DNA of 13,365 nucleotides from Thermogutta sp. (lineage in GTDB: Bacteria > Planctomycetota > Planctomycetia > Pirellulales > Thermoguttaceae): NCBI RefSeq assembly GCF_014359955.1, contig NZ_JACIYL010000031.1, positions 1 to 13,365 of the forward strand. The letters run 5' to 3'. Positions 1 through 7,137 of this stretch are shown here, one piece after another. The stretch's first letter is position 1, and the number at the start of each line of letters is the position of its first letter. The translations under genes and the position numbers were made by a program. Below the pieces are notes generated by a model that was not told the origin of the DNA, ran no database searches, and saw only the letters and a list, made by a program, of their open reading frames with translations.

Positions 1-115
1 ACCCCACGATGAAACCAGCCAGCTTGAGGCGAATCGCCCCGTGATGTCCGGCCTGACCAGCAGTTTGTTGATCATTTTGCTCCTTTTTTGCAGCATTTTC
101 CGCGACGCCTGCCAT
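1..115 (-). CDS. fliL: FliL, flagellar basal body-associated protein (N-terminal part, cut by window edge)
   Basis: Only the first 38 codons are present. The protein starts MAGVAENAAKKEQ, continues with a polar tail rich in Q, G and H, and turns hydrophobic at KLAGFIVG just before the edge. That fits FliL, a single-pass inner-membrane protein with a short cytoplasmic tail that surrounds and supports the stator. The assignment rests mainly on position directly after motA-motB, where fliL is usual, so it is an inference. I chose the ATG at 115 because GGGAG lies 8 bases upstream. An in-frame ATG at 130 would add five residues but has no well-spaced ribosome-binding site. About 207 bases without a gene separate it from motB, unusually long for this operon, so a separate promoter is possible although I could not identify one. 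Confidence 0.62.
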   Translation of the reverse strand, partial: MAGVAENAAKKEQNDQQTAGQAGHHGAIRLKLAGFIVG

Positions 116-322
116 AGAAAAGTCTCCCATCGTCAATGGCGAAAGACTCCACAAAACGAACAGAATTTGCTCGACGAGATGCCCTTCTCATCCCGCTGAA
201 AGTCAACGGAGAAGACTGGGCTTCTTAATGAAACTATAGAATACAAATGGGCAGGGCGAGATGCGATGAGATGACAAGACAAGACGAACAACCAACAAGA
301 TGGCGCGAGTGCTCGAAAGAAA

Positions 323-1066
323 TCACCCTCCCTTTGAGGGGAAAATGCTACCACCCGTCGTCAGCTCGTTGAGGAGTGCTATCTCCACCCGGGCATTCTG
401 CTTCCGCTTCTCCGGGTCCGGATCGGTGTAGAGCGGTTCGTTGGCGGCGGCGACCGAGATCCGAATCCGTTCCGGTTCAATCCCCAGTTCCACGAGCTTT
501 TCCATCACCCGAAGACACTCGGCATACGCCAAATCCCAATGGGTGTGAAAAGGAGATCCCGGCGGCAGCGGTCTGGCTGAGGTATGACCGCGGATCTCGA
601 TCTTTTGCGGTTTACCTGCCAGGGACTCGGCAATTTTTTTGAGCGACTCGTCGAATCCCGGAAGCGGTTGATCGGTCCCCTCCTCAAAGAACACGACCCC
701 ACCCGTCGTCGCTTCATCCCCCGGCCGGATCGACCGGACCTTCGCTTCCCGACCGCGAGGTCCTTTCACCTTGCTCGCCCCTTCCAGAGTCTTGGCCAGC
801 TTTTCCCGGCCTTCACTCACCGATTTAAGAGGAGTGGCCACCGTCGGCTTGTAGTAGAGAGCCAGCTCATCGAGGGACACGTATTTTCCGAACCGTCGTC
901 GCAGTGCTTCCGCGAGGGCTTCGAATTGGTCCTCCTTTTTCACCTCGCTCAAAGCCGCCAGCATGATGAAGAACGTCAGCAGGAGCGACATCATATCGCC
1001 GTAGGTGAGCACCCATTCCGGTGCCCCACCGCCTCCACCTGAGGACTCCTGCTTCAATCGTCCCAT
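323..1066 (-). CDS. motB: MotB, flagellar stator protein with divergent OmpA-like domain
   Basis: MotB forms the proton (or sodium) channel with MotA and anchors the stator to peptidoglycan. The 247-residue protein has a short Gly-rich tail, the plug and membrane motif EWVLTYGDMMSLLLTFF with the ion-binding aspartate at residue 24, one membrane segment at about 18-39, a linker, and an OmpA-like periplasmic domain at about 120-232 (IEIRGHT at 156-162, NARVEI at 224-229). The aspartate that normally follows GHT is Ser163. The arginine of the LSxxRA motif is replaced by Glu183 in LAYAEC. These are the two residues that contact diaminopimelate in OmpA-type domains, so wall anchoring may work differently. 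The gene starts 41 bases after motA, with AAGG about 8 bases before the ATG. Identity is certain; the exact binding mode is not. Confidence 0.95.
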   Translation of the reverse strand: MGRLKQESSGGGGGAPEWVLTYGDMMSLLLTFFIMLAALSEVKKEDQFEALAEALRRRFGKYVSLDELALYYKPTVATPLKSVSEGREKLAKTLEGASKVKGPRGREAKVRSIRPGDEATTGGVVFFEEGTDQPLPGFDESLKKIAESLAGKPQKIEIRGHTSARPLPPGSPFHTHWDLAYAECLRVMEKLVELGIEPERIRISVAAANEPLYTDPDPEKRKQNARVEIALLNELTTGGSIFPSKGG

Positions 1067-1107
1067 GCTGGCTACCTTCAGACTTCAATGGATCTGCCAT
1101 GGCCAGA

Positions 1108-1890
1108 TCATGCCGCCTTTTTCTGGTCCTGCTGTTTTCTGGCCTTGGGCGGCACGAATGTTCGGAGCTTCTGCTCGATAACCCGCGGGTTTTCCCCCGC
1201 TTGAATGGCCATAATTCCACGGACGACGATTTCCATGCGTATTTGTTCCTCGCGGGAAAGATGCCCGAGCTTTTCCGCCATGGGGAGGGCCACCACGTTG
1301 GCCACAATCGCCCCGTACAGCGTGGTCAGGAGGGCCACAGCCATTCCCGGTCCGATCGCGTTGGGATCACTCATATTCCCCAGCATGATGATCAGTCCGA
1401 CTAGAGTTCCGATCATGCCAAAAGCCGGCGCGAATTTCCCGATCTGATCGAAGAGAAGCTTTCCAGTCTGGTGCCGTGCCGCCACAGCGTCCATTTCCGT
1501 GCGGAGAATATCCTCCATGACTTCCGGCCGGGTACCGTCCACAGCCATCTGTACCCCGAGCACGATAAACGGGTCAGAAATTTCCGGAAGACGATTCTCC
1601 AGCGCCAGAAGTCCGTCGCGACGCGCCGTCTCTGCGAGTGAGACAATCTGCTGGATCAGCGCCGAGACGTCATCACTTTTATTAAAAAAAACTTTTTTTA
1701 TGACCCCACCGATTTTCAATACATCCCGCAACGGCATAGACGTGAGCAAGGCCGCGATGGCACCCCCCACCACCATCATAATAGAAGGATAGTCGATAAA
1801 CGCCTTGGCGGAGGCACCAGGCGCTATCGCGATCGACACCACAATCAGCAGAAAACCTCCCAGAATTCCGATGACAGACGCAATATCCAT
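1108..1890 (-). CDS. motA: MotA, flagellar stator proton-channel protein
   Basis: MotA pairs with MotB to form the ion channel that drives rotation and touches FliG from the membrane. The 260-residue protein has four membrane segments at about 3-22, 33-52, 152-172 and 183-203. The large cytoplasmic loop carries the family motif LAETARRDGLLALE, in which Arg90 and Glu98 correspond to the torque-generating charges of Escherichia coli MotA. The channel prolines are at residues 155 (APAFGMIGTLVGL) and 203 (ALPMAEKL). The tail is basic (KARKQQDQKK). The protein looks complete and canonical. Its ATG lies two bases after the flbD stop and its strong AAGGAGG site lies inside the flbD coding end, so the two are probably translationally coupled. 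Ion specificity, H+ or Na+, cannot be settled from this sequence. Confidence 0.97.
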   Translation of the reverse strand: MDIASVIGILGGFLLIVVSIAIAPGASAKAFIDYPSIMMVVGGAIAALLTSMPLRDVLKIGGVIKKVFFNKSDDVSALIQQIVSLAETARRDGLLALENRLPEISDPFIVLGVQMAVDGTRPEVMEDILRTEMDAVAARHQTGKLLFDQIGKFAPAFGMIGTLVGLIIMLGNMSDPNAIGPGMAVALLTTLYGAIVANVVALPMAEKLGHLSREEQIRMEIVVRGIMAIQAGENPRVIEQKLRTFVPPKARKQQDQKKAA

Positions 1891-1892
1891 AT

Positions 1893-2132
1893 TCAGGACA
1901 CCTCCTTCGCAGTGTCACCGGAATGACTATTCGCGGGCCTGTGCGGAGGAAGCCAGTATTTGGCCTGCTGATAAGCGACCGCGCGTCGCAGGACCTCATC
2001 CATCGATTCCCGTACGACCACGCGTTCGCCCGTCGTCAAGGTGATATATGTATCCGGACGTTCTTCGACATAGCAAATCAGATCGGCATTGAGAATAAAT
2101 GGTTCGCCACTTAGTCGCGTTAAACGAATCAT
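1893..2132 (-). CDS. flbD: FlbD/SwrD-family flagellar motor power protein
   Basis: This 79-residue protein starts MIRLTRLSGEPFILNADLI and continues with TYITLTTGERVVVRES and MDEVLRRAVAY, the complete small FlbD family fold (about 60-70 residues), plus an unconserved polar tail. It is not the Caulobacter FlbD sigma-54 activator, which only shares the name. In Bacillus subtilis the homologue SwrD raises motor torque. Its position immediately before motA and motB fits a role with the stator, although the mechanism is not established. The open frame continues upstream to a TTG at 2372, but homology begins at this ATG and the preceding 80 codons are non-conserved. The start therefore follows the family, even though the ribosome-binding site (GGA, 8 bases upstream) is weak. 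Confidence 0.9.
   Translation of the reverse strand: MIRLTRLSGEPFILNADLICYVEERPDTYITLTTGERVVVRESMDEVLRRAVAYQQAKYWLPPHRPANSHSGDTAKEVS
1901..1907 (-). promoter_or_regulatory. Ribosome-binding site of motA inside the flbD 3' end
   Basis: AAGGAGG on the minus strand lies 10 bases before the motA ATG, within the last codons of flbD. It is one of the two strongest sites in the window and suggests that motA is translated at a high rate and coupled to flbD termination. Confidence 0.75.
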
Positions 2133-2344
2133 AACAAAATTCCATCCGGATTTACTCTTGTGATGGCGTTTCGGCACCCACCATCCCGACTCGTGGCCAT
2201 CAGCCTGCGGACGACCGGCTCTGTGGTCTTCAGAAACCCTTTGAGCAGGCAACGTTCGATCGCTCTGCGTTCCATCTCTTCCAGGGATCAGTAAATGCCA
2301 GGAACGGCCGGGATCATGGGCGCGAGATCCCAGCCGCTCGACAT
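2129..2344 (-). pseudogene. Possible decayed small reading frame with Fis-like stretch between flgE and flbD
   Basis: From ATG 2344 a frame reads 18 codons (MSSGWDLAPMIPAVPGIY), meets a TGA at 2290-2288, then stays open for 52 codons until a TGA overlapping the flbD start. Just after the internal stop it reads SLEEMERRAIERCL, resembling the beginning of the Fis-type helix-turn-helix at the end of NtrC-family activators. The following GGNRTxAA and LGISRRTL motifs of that domain are not recognisable, so it would be degraded or a chance likeness. The closing ATGA overlap is automatic for any gene starting ATGA and is not evidence. The alternatives are an untranslated spacer or a frame restarting at ATG 2275. 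The call is weak. Confidence 0.22.
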
Positions 2345-2355
2345 ACCATAGCTTA

Positions 2356-2361
2356 CCTCCT
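2356..2361 (-). promoter_or_regulatory. Orphan strong Shine-Dalgarno at flgE-flbD junction
   Basis: AGGAGG on the minus strand lies just after the flgE stop. It is 6 bases before an ATG at 2349, which opens an 11-codon frame, and 11 bases before another ATG at 2344, which opens an 18-codon frame. No recognised gene begins here, since flbD starts more than 200 bases further on. It may be the remaining start signal of a lost gene or may drive a short leader peptide. Confidence 0.45.
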
Positions 2362-2368
2362 GCCAAAA

Positions 2369-4819
2369 TCAACGTCGCAGCGACAGCAATTCGTCAAGCA
2401 TTTGCTGCGCGGTACTGATGACACGCGTGTTTCCCCGATACATGCTGGAGGCCAGAATCAGGTCGATCAGGCTTGCACCGATGTCCGTGTTGGAAAGTTC
2501 CACAGCCCCCGCCACCAGAGTTCCGATGCCCTGCTCGCCGGGGTTGCCCAGTACGGGAAGTCCCGAATTCACCCCTTCCGCATACAGGTTTTGACCCCGT
2601 TGAACCAGTCCGGCCGGGTTTGCAAAGCGTGCCAGGCGAATCTGCCCCAAATCTCGCGTCACGCCGTTGGAAAAGACCCCCCGGATCAGCCCGTCCTCGC
2701 CGATGATAAAGCTCGTCAGCACGCCGGGAGCCGACCCATCCTGGCGGGATACCATCAACGTGCTGTTTTTCGCCGCCAGGCCGGAAATTTTGCTGAAATC
2801 CAGCGCAAACTCCAGCGGTGATCGTGCCGACACGTGCCGCCGCTCGATAGAAATCTTGTTATTGGTCGCGGAGATAAAATTCCCCTCACCGTCAAAATAG
2901 ATCAGACCGGTCCCTACGGAAATATCGGCCCCCGATATGGGATCGTTGTCCGGAGAATCGGCAAACCAACGATAGACTGTTTTGGTACTATCCCGGGCTT
3001 CTAACACTGCGGTTAATCGAACACGAATGGGTATTCCCAGCGAGTCATAGACGAGAAAGTCGGTCACCGCACTTTCTCCCACCGCCTGCTGGATGGTTGT
3101 CCAGGGGAGATTGACGGTCGTCGTCACGCCGTCCGGAAATCGCAACAGCATCCCCGACATTCCAATATCAATGGCATTGTCTTTTCCGTTATTTCCCGTA
3201 AGAATGATTCGTCCGTCCACGCTCACCAGCCCGCCTGGGCTCGTTTGCGGTTCGGCCGGAGGATCCGGCGGAGGCGACTTCGGGATTGGATTCGAGGGGT
3301 CATCGGTGGGCACCTGGATGCCCATCGCCTGCACCATGAAGTCGATGAGGTCCTGCACGGTTGTGGAGCTGGTAATCGTCAACTGTTTTTTATCAAGGGT
3401 TCGGCCACCTTTAATACCGGAAAACTCCAGAACTCCTTCTTGAAACACATGCTCGTAGGTTGAGCCGTCGCGTCGGAGAACGTCCACCAGCTTCGTGGAG
3501 GGTATAATCTTGGGCCCGTCCATGTCCAGAACGGGCTTTGTGAGCAACTCCGCGTCCGACATGGAGTCGGTCAACACCACGTTCGGATCGGTGACACCGT
3601 TGACAATCGCCACGAGATGATACTGAGTATCCGTTGGTGAATATCGATAAATATACCGATTGTTCCATTCGGCAGGATCACCCGTGGGGAGATTACTCAA
3701 CACAACACGTCCGTTCAACACGTTGATAGGGTCGCTGATTGGGCCTGGTCGGCTGATTCGCCCGTCTTTCTCAAAGGCCACATAATAAGTAAAATTCCCA
3801 CTTAAAAGAGTGGTGTCCATCACCGGACCGAGGGCCGCGTCGGCCTTTGTATCCAGATACGTGGCGGTCCCCATAGGAATCTCATCCACGTATTTGAAAT
3901 CCGTATCACCCGCCGTGCGCCGGTAAATCCGGATATAGTCGTATTTCCCCGTTGGATCGGTCGGCAGATTGGTGAGCTCGAGAGCATCATCGCCCGCTCC
4001 CACGGTAGCCGAGATGATACTCGAGTACATCCCCTCGCTCATGGCCGGAGGCGGCTGGGGTGGTCCAGGAATATACTGCCCGTGCGCAAAAACAATTCGG
4101 TACTCGTACGTGGTTCCGGGGACCAGTCCGCCTCCGGCACTCTGGCTGTTCGGGATCACACTGCTCACATTCGGTTCCGGCGAATAACCAGGGGTCAGGC
4201 GGTCTTCCGGTCGGCTGTACCTCCCGTCTCCCAGGATGGGCGTTTGGATCCGCGACGCAGTGGTCGCGATATCGCCGGTTGGCGACAGGGTTCCCTCCAG
4301 ATAAACATTCTCCGTCGCTTTCGCCACAGCCTCGGAACCGATTGGAATCGTGATCGGCTGGAGATCGGTTTCCTGAACCTGGAAATTCTCGTCGATCCCG
4401 TAGCCCAGCACACGATTGCCCGTAATCGTGACCAGTTGATTCTGCGAATTAAGCTTGAATATACCGTTGCGCGTATAGAGCCTTTCGTTCTGCTGACCTT
4501 CCACAATGAAGAAGCCATCGCCCTGAATGGCGATGTCGGTTGGATTGGAACTGACTTCGATCGTCCCCTGATTAAAGTTGGGGGTGATATCGGCCACCAT
4601 TGTCCCCAGGCCGATCTGCCGCGGATTGGTGCCGCCGGAGTCCGCCGTCGGCATCGCACCCAGTGCCAGGGTCTGAAGAAACTGCGTCGCAAACGACGCC
4701 GACGACGCCTTGAACCCGACCGTGTTGGCATTGGCCAGGTTGTTGCCGACCACATCGATCGTTGTTTCGGCTGCCGTGAGGCCGGTTAAAGCGGTTGTCA
4801 AAGCAGACGCCAGACCCAT
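2369..4819 (-). CDS. flgE: FlgE, flagellar hook protein, enlarged by inserted domains
   Basis: FlgE polymerises into the hook, the universal joint outside the cell, after export by the flagellar type III system. The 816-residue protein is about twice the enterobacterial length. The N-terminal rod-type motif (GLTAAETTIDVVGNNLANANTVGFK) spans about 13-37 and is followed by the hook core to about 180 (NPTDIAIQGDGFFIVEG at 92-108). Residues 236-334 and 341-430 hold two related beta-rich inserts. A hook domain around 455-500, a Pro-rich linker at 502-530 and the FlgE D2-type region at about 586-660 come next. The C-terminal coiled-coil region (GAVELSNTDIGASLIDLI, 771-788) closes the protein. FlgE rather than FlgF or FlgG is favoured by its position after fliK-flgD. 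The start has a GAAGGGTGA-like site. The inserts probably form the outer hook surface. Confidence 0.93.
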   Translation of the reverse strand: MGLASALTTALTGLTAAETTIDVVGNNLANANTVGFKASSASFATQFLQTLALGAMPTADSGGTNPRQIGLGTMVADITPNFNQGTIEVSSNPTDIAIQGDGFFIVEGQQNERLYTRNGIFKLNSQNQLVTITGNRVLGYGIDENFQVQETDLQPITIPIGSEAVAKATENVYLEGTLSPTGDIATTASRIQTPILGDGRYSRPEDRLTPGYSPEPNVSSVIPNSQSAGGGLVPGTTYEYRIVFAHGQYIPGPPQPPPAMSEGMYSSIISATVGAGDDALELTNLPTDPTGKYDYIRIYRRTAGDTDFKYVDEIPMGTATYLDTKADAALGPVMDTTLLSGNFTYYVAFEKDGRISRPGPISDPINVLNGRVVLSNLPTGDPAEWNNRYIYRYSPTDTQYHLVAIVNGVTDPNVVLTDSMSDAELLTKPVLDMDGPKIIPSTKLVDVLRRDGSTYEHVFQEGVLEFSGIKGGRTLDKKQLTITSSTTVQDLIDFMVQAMGIQVPTDDPSNPIPKSPPPDPPAEPQTSPGGLVSVDGRIILTGNNGKDNAIDIGMSGMLLRFPDGVTTTVNLPWTTIQQAVGESAVTDFLVYDSLGIPIRVRLTAVLEARDSTKTVYRWFADSPDNDPISGADISVGTGLIYFDGEGNFISATNNKISIERRHVSARSPLEFALDFSKISGLAAKNSTLMVSRQDGSAPGVLTSFIIGEDGLIRGVFSNGVTRDLGQIRLARFANPAGLVQRGQNLYAEGVNSGLPVLGNPGEQGIGTLVAGAVELSNTDIGASLIDLILASSMYRGNTRVISTAQQMLDELLSLRR
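3530..4114 (-). repeat. Two tandem beta-sandwich-like repeats within FlgE
   Basis: FlgE residues 236-334 and 341-430 align with each other by eye. TYEYRIVFAHGQYIPGP pairs with FTYYVAFEKDGRISRPGP, ELTNLPTDPTGKYDYIRIYR pairs with VLSNLPTGDPAEWNNRYIYR, and TATYLDTKADAAL pairs with NVVLTDSMSDAEL. The strand spacing suggests a fibronectin-type or Ig-like fold. The copies are diverged at DNA level, so this is an old duplication of a surface domain and not a recent repeat. Confidence 0.65.
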
Positions 4820-4950
4820 AGCCGTGTCACCCTTCTCTATAAAGCCTGATTCCTGTCAGCGCGTTCAGTCCCTTCCCTCTGGCTTCCCATATCGGAAGGA
4901 TCCTATCGAATATTTAAATGGTTTATCAGACGTACCATGGCCGAAGAAAA

Positions 4951-5385
4951 TCAGTTTATATCCACGGTGTTCCCTTCCTGACTTACTTCCGTGACATTTT
5001 TTATGGGAACTTTGCTATCACCAACATAGAGAAACAGGTCCTGTCCTTCCATGGCCACCCTGTCTACTTTTCCCGATACAGAGTTTCCCTGTGCATCGAG
5101 CCCCTTGATCTGCTTTCCGATCAAAATTGCACCGCCCGTGATATTTTGTGCTTTGGCCAGTGATTCCAGCGTGCTCACCAGCCGCATGTTCGATTCAATT
5201 TCCCGAATCTGACTGACCTGCTGCAAAAGCTGAGCATTATCCATGGGATTCATGGGATCCTGATTTTGAAGCTCGGCAATCATCATGGCCAGGAACGCGT
5301 TTAAATCGAGATTTTTAAACGCGTCGGTGCCATTCGGATTCTGTGGTCCCACCTGGCCTTTAATTGTGGTCGGCGTCGTGATCAT
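4951..5385 (-). CDS. flgD: FlgD, hook-capping scaffold protein (short form)
   Basis: FlgD caps the growing hook and guides FlgE insertion. The N-terminal signature is clear: FLAMMIAELQNQDPMNPMDN at about 31-50, followed by QLLQQVSQIREIESN. The remaining part (GKQIKGLDAQGNSVSGKVD, then VPIKNVTEV) matches only the small barrel region. At 144 residues it lacks the FlgD Ig-like domain found in the roughly 230-residue enterobacterial protein. Short FlgD proteins are known in other phyla, so this need not be a truncation, and the stop is clean. The start has AGGA about 8 bases upstream. It follows fliK by 59 bases and precedes flgE by 131 bases, the usual fliK-flgD-flgE order. Confidence 0.93.
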   Translation of the reverse strand: MITTPTTIKGQVGPQNPNGTDAFKNLDLNAFLAMMIAELQNQDPMNPMDNAQLLQQVSQIREIESNMRLVSTLESLAKAQNITGGAILIGKQIKGLDAQGNSVSGKVDRVAMEGQDLFLYVGDSKVPIKNVTEVSQEGNTVDIN

Positions 5386-5444
5386 CAGTTCTATCCTGCT
5401 CTCCTATCGGGGACTATCATGAGTCCATTCACGGCCTGTTATTT

Positions 5445-7007
5445 TCAGGCGATAACATCAAAAAGACTATTAATCGGTCGCGCTCCTCGTGGTGAATGCT
5501 CCTGGTCGTCGGTGGTGCCCCTGGCCTGCCCGGTCCACCGCGTACCGGAAGGACGGGGAGTATGGGGGGACGCCGCGTGCTGCTGCCCCCCTCCTCCCGA
5601 GTTCGATTGCGACATCAGCGTCACGTCGAAGCGTTCAATTCTCACGCGGTGCTCGGCGAGCCTCTGCCGCAGATCGGGCAGATTTTCCATCAGTAAATCC
5701 CGGGCTGCCGACGATTCCGCTTCCAGCCGCGCAATGAGCGCTCCACCTTCTACGCGGAGCTCCACCCTGAGAGCACCCAGTTCCGGAGGATGGAGCCGCA
5801 ACCGGAGTTCGCCGTCTCGCATGCGTGCAAGTCGCACGGCATGGAGGACGCGCTGAACCAACTCGACCCTGTCGTGCTGCGAGAGGTGCAGCGGTTCCCG
5901 CCCCGGGCTGGAACTCTGCTCCAGTGAGGGCGTTGACGCCGGGCGCCCTTTCATACGAGCGGTTTCGCCCGCTTCATTATTCCACGCTGTGACTCGTTCT
6001 CCCGCGTCCCTTGTTTCGCTCTCTTTGCGGACGTTTTTTTTCGTTTTAATCTCCTCTATCAATTTTGATTCAGGTCCGGAGACGGCCGGGAGCTTTCCTG
6101 CCCCCGCCGAATCCGCCTCCGCGGGAACCGTCCTCGTTTGCCCGGGATTTTGTCCGTGATCGAGACCGCTAGTTGAACGAGTTTTCTTATTCGCGCGGAT
6201 TGTCGTTTCTCTGTCGGCATCGACAGTTTTCTCTGTTGAGTTAGTCACAATGAATTTATCTGGAAGGCTCAACGCCGATGCCGATTCTGACTCCTGTTTT
6301 TGATGGACGGTCTTTGGATTATTTTGTTCCAGGCCTGTGGATGACGCTCGGCTCGACGGTGGACTGACGTCCGTGATTTTCGGCCGTGTCTGCCCGGATC
6401 TTTGCGCCTTGCCGCCCTCGCCCAACAGCGCTGGCTCGGCGCGGTCCTCGCCCGCGCCTGCCGCTTCGACCACCTGGAAATCGCCCATCACACTATCAGT
6501 GGTCGCCTGAGGCACACTCGGGAGTTGCCCCACACATCCGCGACATTGTGGCTCAACAACTTCCTCTTCTCTATTTTCTTCCTCTGCCTCGGCTCCGATC
6601 TCCCCCTCCCTTTTTTCCCGTATTACTTTGTCGTTCCGCCGGCCTGAAGGTAGTCGATTTCCCTTTGTACTGCGTGTTTTCTCGCTCTGCCCGGAGACTG
6701 AGTCTTTTTTGGAAGCCCCACCTTTCTCTTCTCCCTGAGAGGTTGCCGGCTCTGACCGGCCCGTTCGCTCGGTGGAACCTCCATCAGTACGGGAAGGTTC
6801 TCTGGCTGTCTCCGCTTTGCTTGCCGCCGCTTCCCGACCGCCGTTTGATGTATTTTGCTCCGACTGTTTTACCGCTTGTTGATTGAGTACATCCTGAAAT
6901 GAACTACCTGTTGGTTTTGCCCCCATCTCCGAACCGGCGTAATCGCGGGGACTTCCTCTTAGTCCCAAAACAGCCAGAATATCGGGGTTGTCGATTCCCG
7001 TTGCCAT
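5445..7007 (-). CDS. fliK: FliK, flagellar hook-length control protein
   Basis: FliK is secreted during hook growth, measures hook length and switches export from hook to filament subunits. The 520-residue protein has a long, polar, low-complexity region to about residue 370, expected for the ruler, and a C-terminal Flg_hook domain at about 374-470 containing the family core LRLRLHPPELGALRVELRVE. The tail after 470 is Gly/Gln-rich and disordered. Cysteines 155 and 158 form a CxxC pair in the otherwise cysteine-free ruler. No ribosome-binding site is visible before ATG 7007, so the start is less certain, although the N-terminus (MATGIDNPDILAVLG) is plausible. It follows the ylxF-like gene by 130 bases and precedes flgD by 59 bases, as expected. 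Confidence 0.9.
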   Translation of the reverse strand: MATGIDNPDILAVLGLRGSPRDYAGSEMGAKPTGSSFQDVLNQQAVKQSEQNTSNGGREAAASKAETAREPSRTDGGSTERTGRSEPATSQGEEKGGASKKDSVSGQSEKTRSTKGNRLPSGRRNDKVIREKREGEIGAEAEEENREEEVVEPQCRGCVGQLPSVPQATTDSVMGDFQVVEAAGAGEDRAEPALLGEGGKAQRSGQTRPKITDVSPPSSRASSTGLEQNNPKTVHQKQESESASALSLPDKFIVTNSTEKTVDADRETTIRANKKTRSTSGLDHGQNPGQTRTVPAEADSAGAGKLPAVSGPESKLIEEIKTKKNVRKESETRDAGERVTAWNNEAGETARMKGRPASTPSLEQSSSPGREPLHLSQHDRVELVQRVLHAVRLARMRDGELRLRLHPPELGALRVELRVEGGALIARLEAESSAARDLLMENLPDLRQRLAEHRVRIERFDVTLMSQSNSGGGGQQHAASPHTPRPSGTRWTGQARGTTDDQEHSPRGARPINSLFDVIA

Positions 7008-7137
7008 TGTTATGCTTTAACTACTGGTTAGACATGATGATACAAGGTTATTCAATAAATACACTCTTCCAGCGCTCGGCTGTTTTTCAATCAAATAGCC
7101 GCACCGTGCACCGGCGTCCAAATGTCGCGGTTACGTG

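Noticed and set aside
312..340. Possible terminator hairpin at the motB end (CCCTC, 5-base loop, GAGGG, then a T-rich stretch)
   Set aside because: The stem has only five pairs, overlaps the motB stop codon, and the following T run is interrupted.
133..354. 73-codon open frame overlapping the motB end in the motB-fliL gap
   Set aside because: It overlaps the motB 3' end, has no recognisable domain or good ribosome-binding site, and has unusual composition; probably chance.
1893..2372. Longer 159-residue open frame starting at TTG 2372 that contains FlbD
   Set aside because: The first 80 residues show no FlbD similarity and the family start MIRLTRL is an ATG at 2132; the extension looks like non-coding sequence left open by chance.
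4082..4789. Long plus-strand open frame of 235 codons opposite flgE, and similar plus-strand frames elsewhere
   Set aside because: They lie antisense to well-supported genes and have low-complexity Arg-rich products; they are shadows of codon bias.
4880..4897. Inverted repeat CTTCC-GATATG-GGAAG upstream of flgE
   Set aside because: A five-base stem occurs often by chance and no operator family is recognisable.
4903..4925. Sigma-28-like promoter before flgE (TAAA and TTCGATAG on the minus strand)
   Set aside because: The spacer is 11 bases instead of about 15 and the site lies inside an apparent operon; not convincing.
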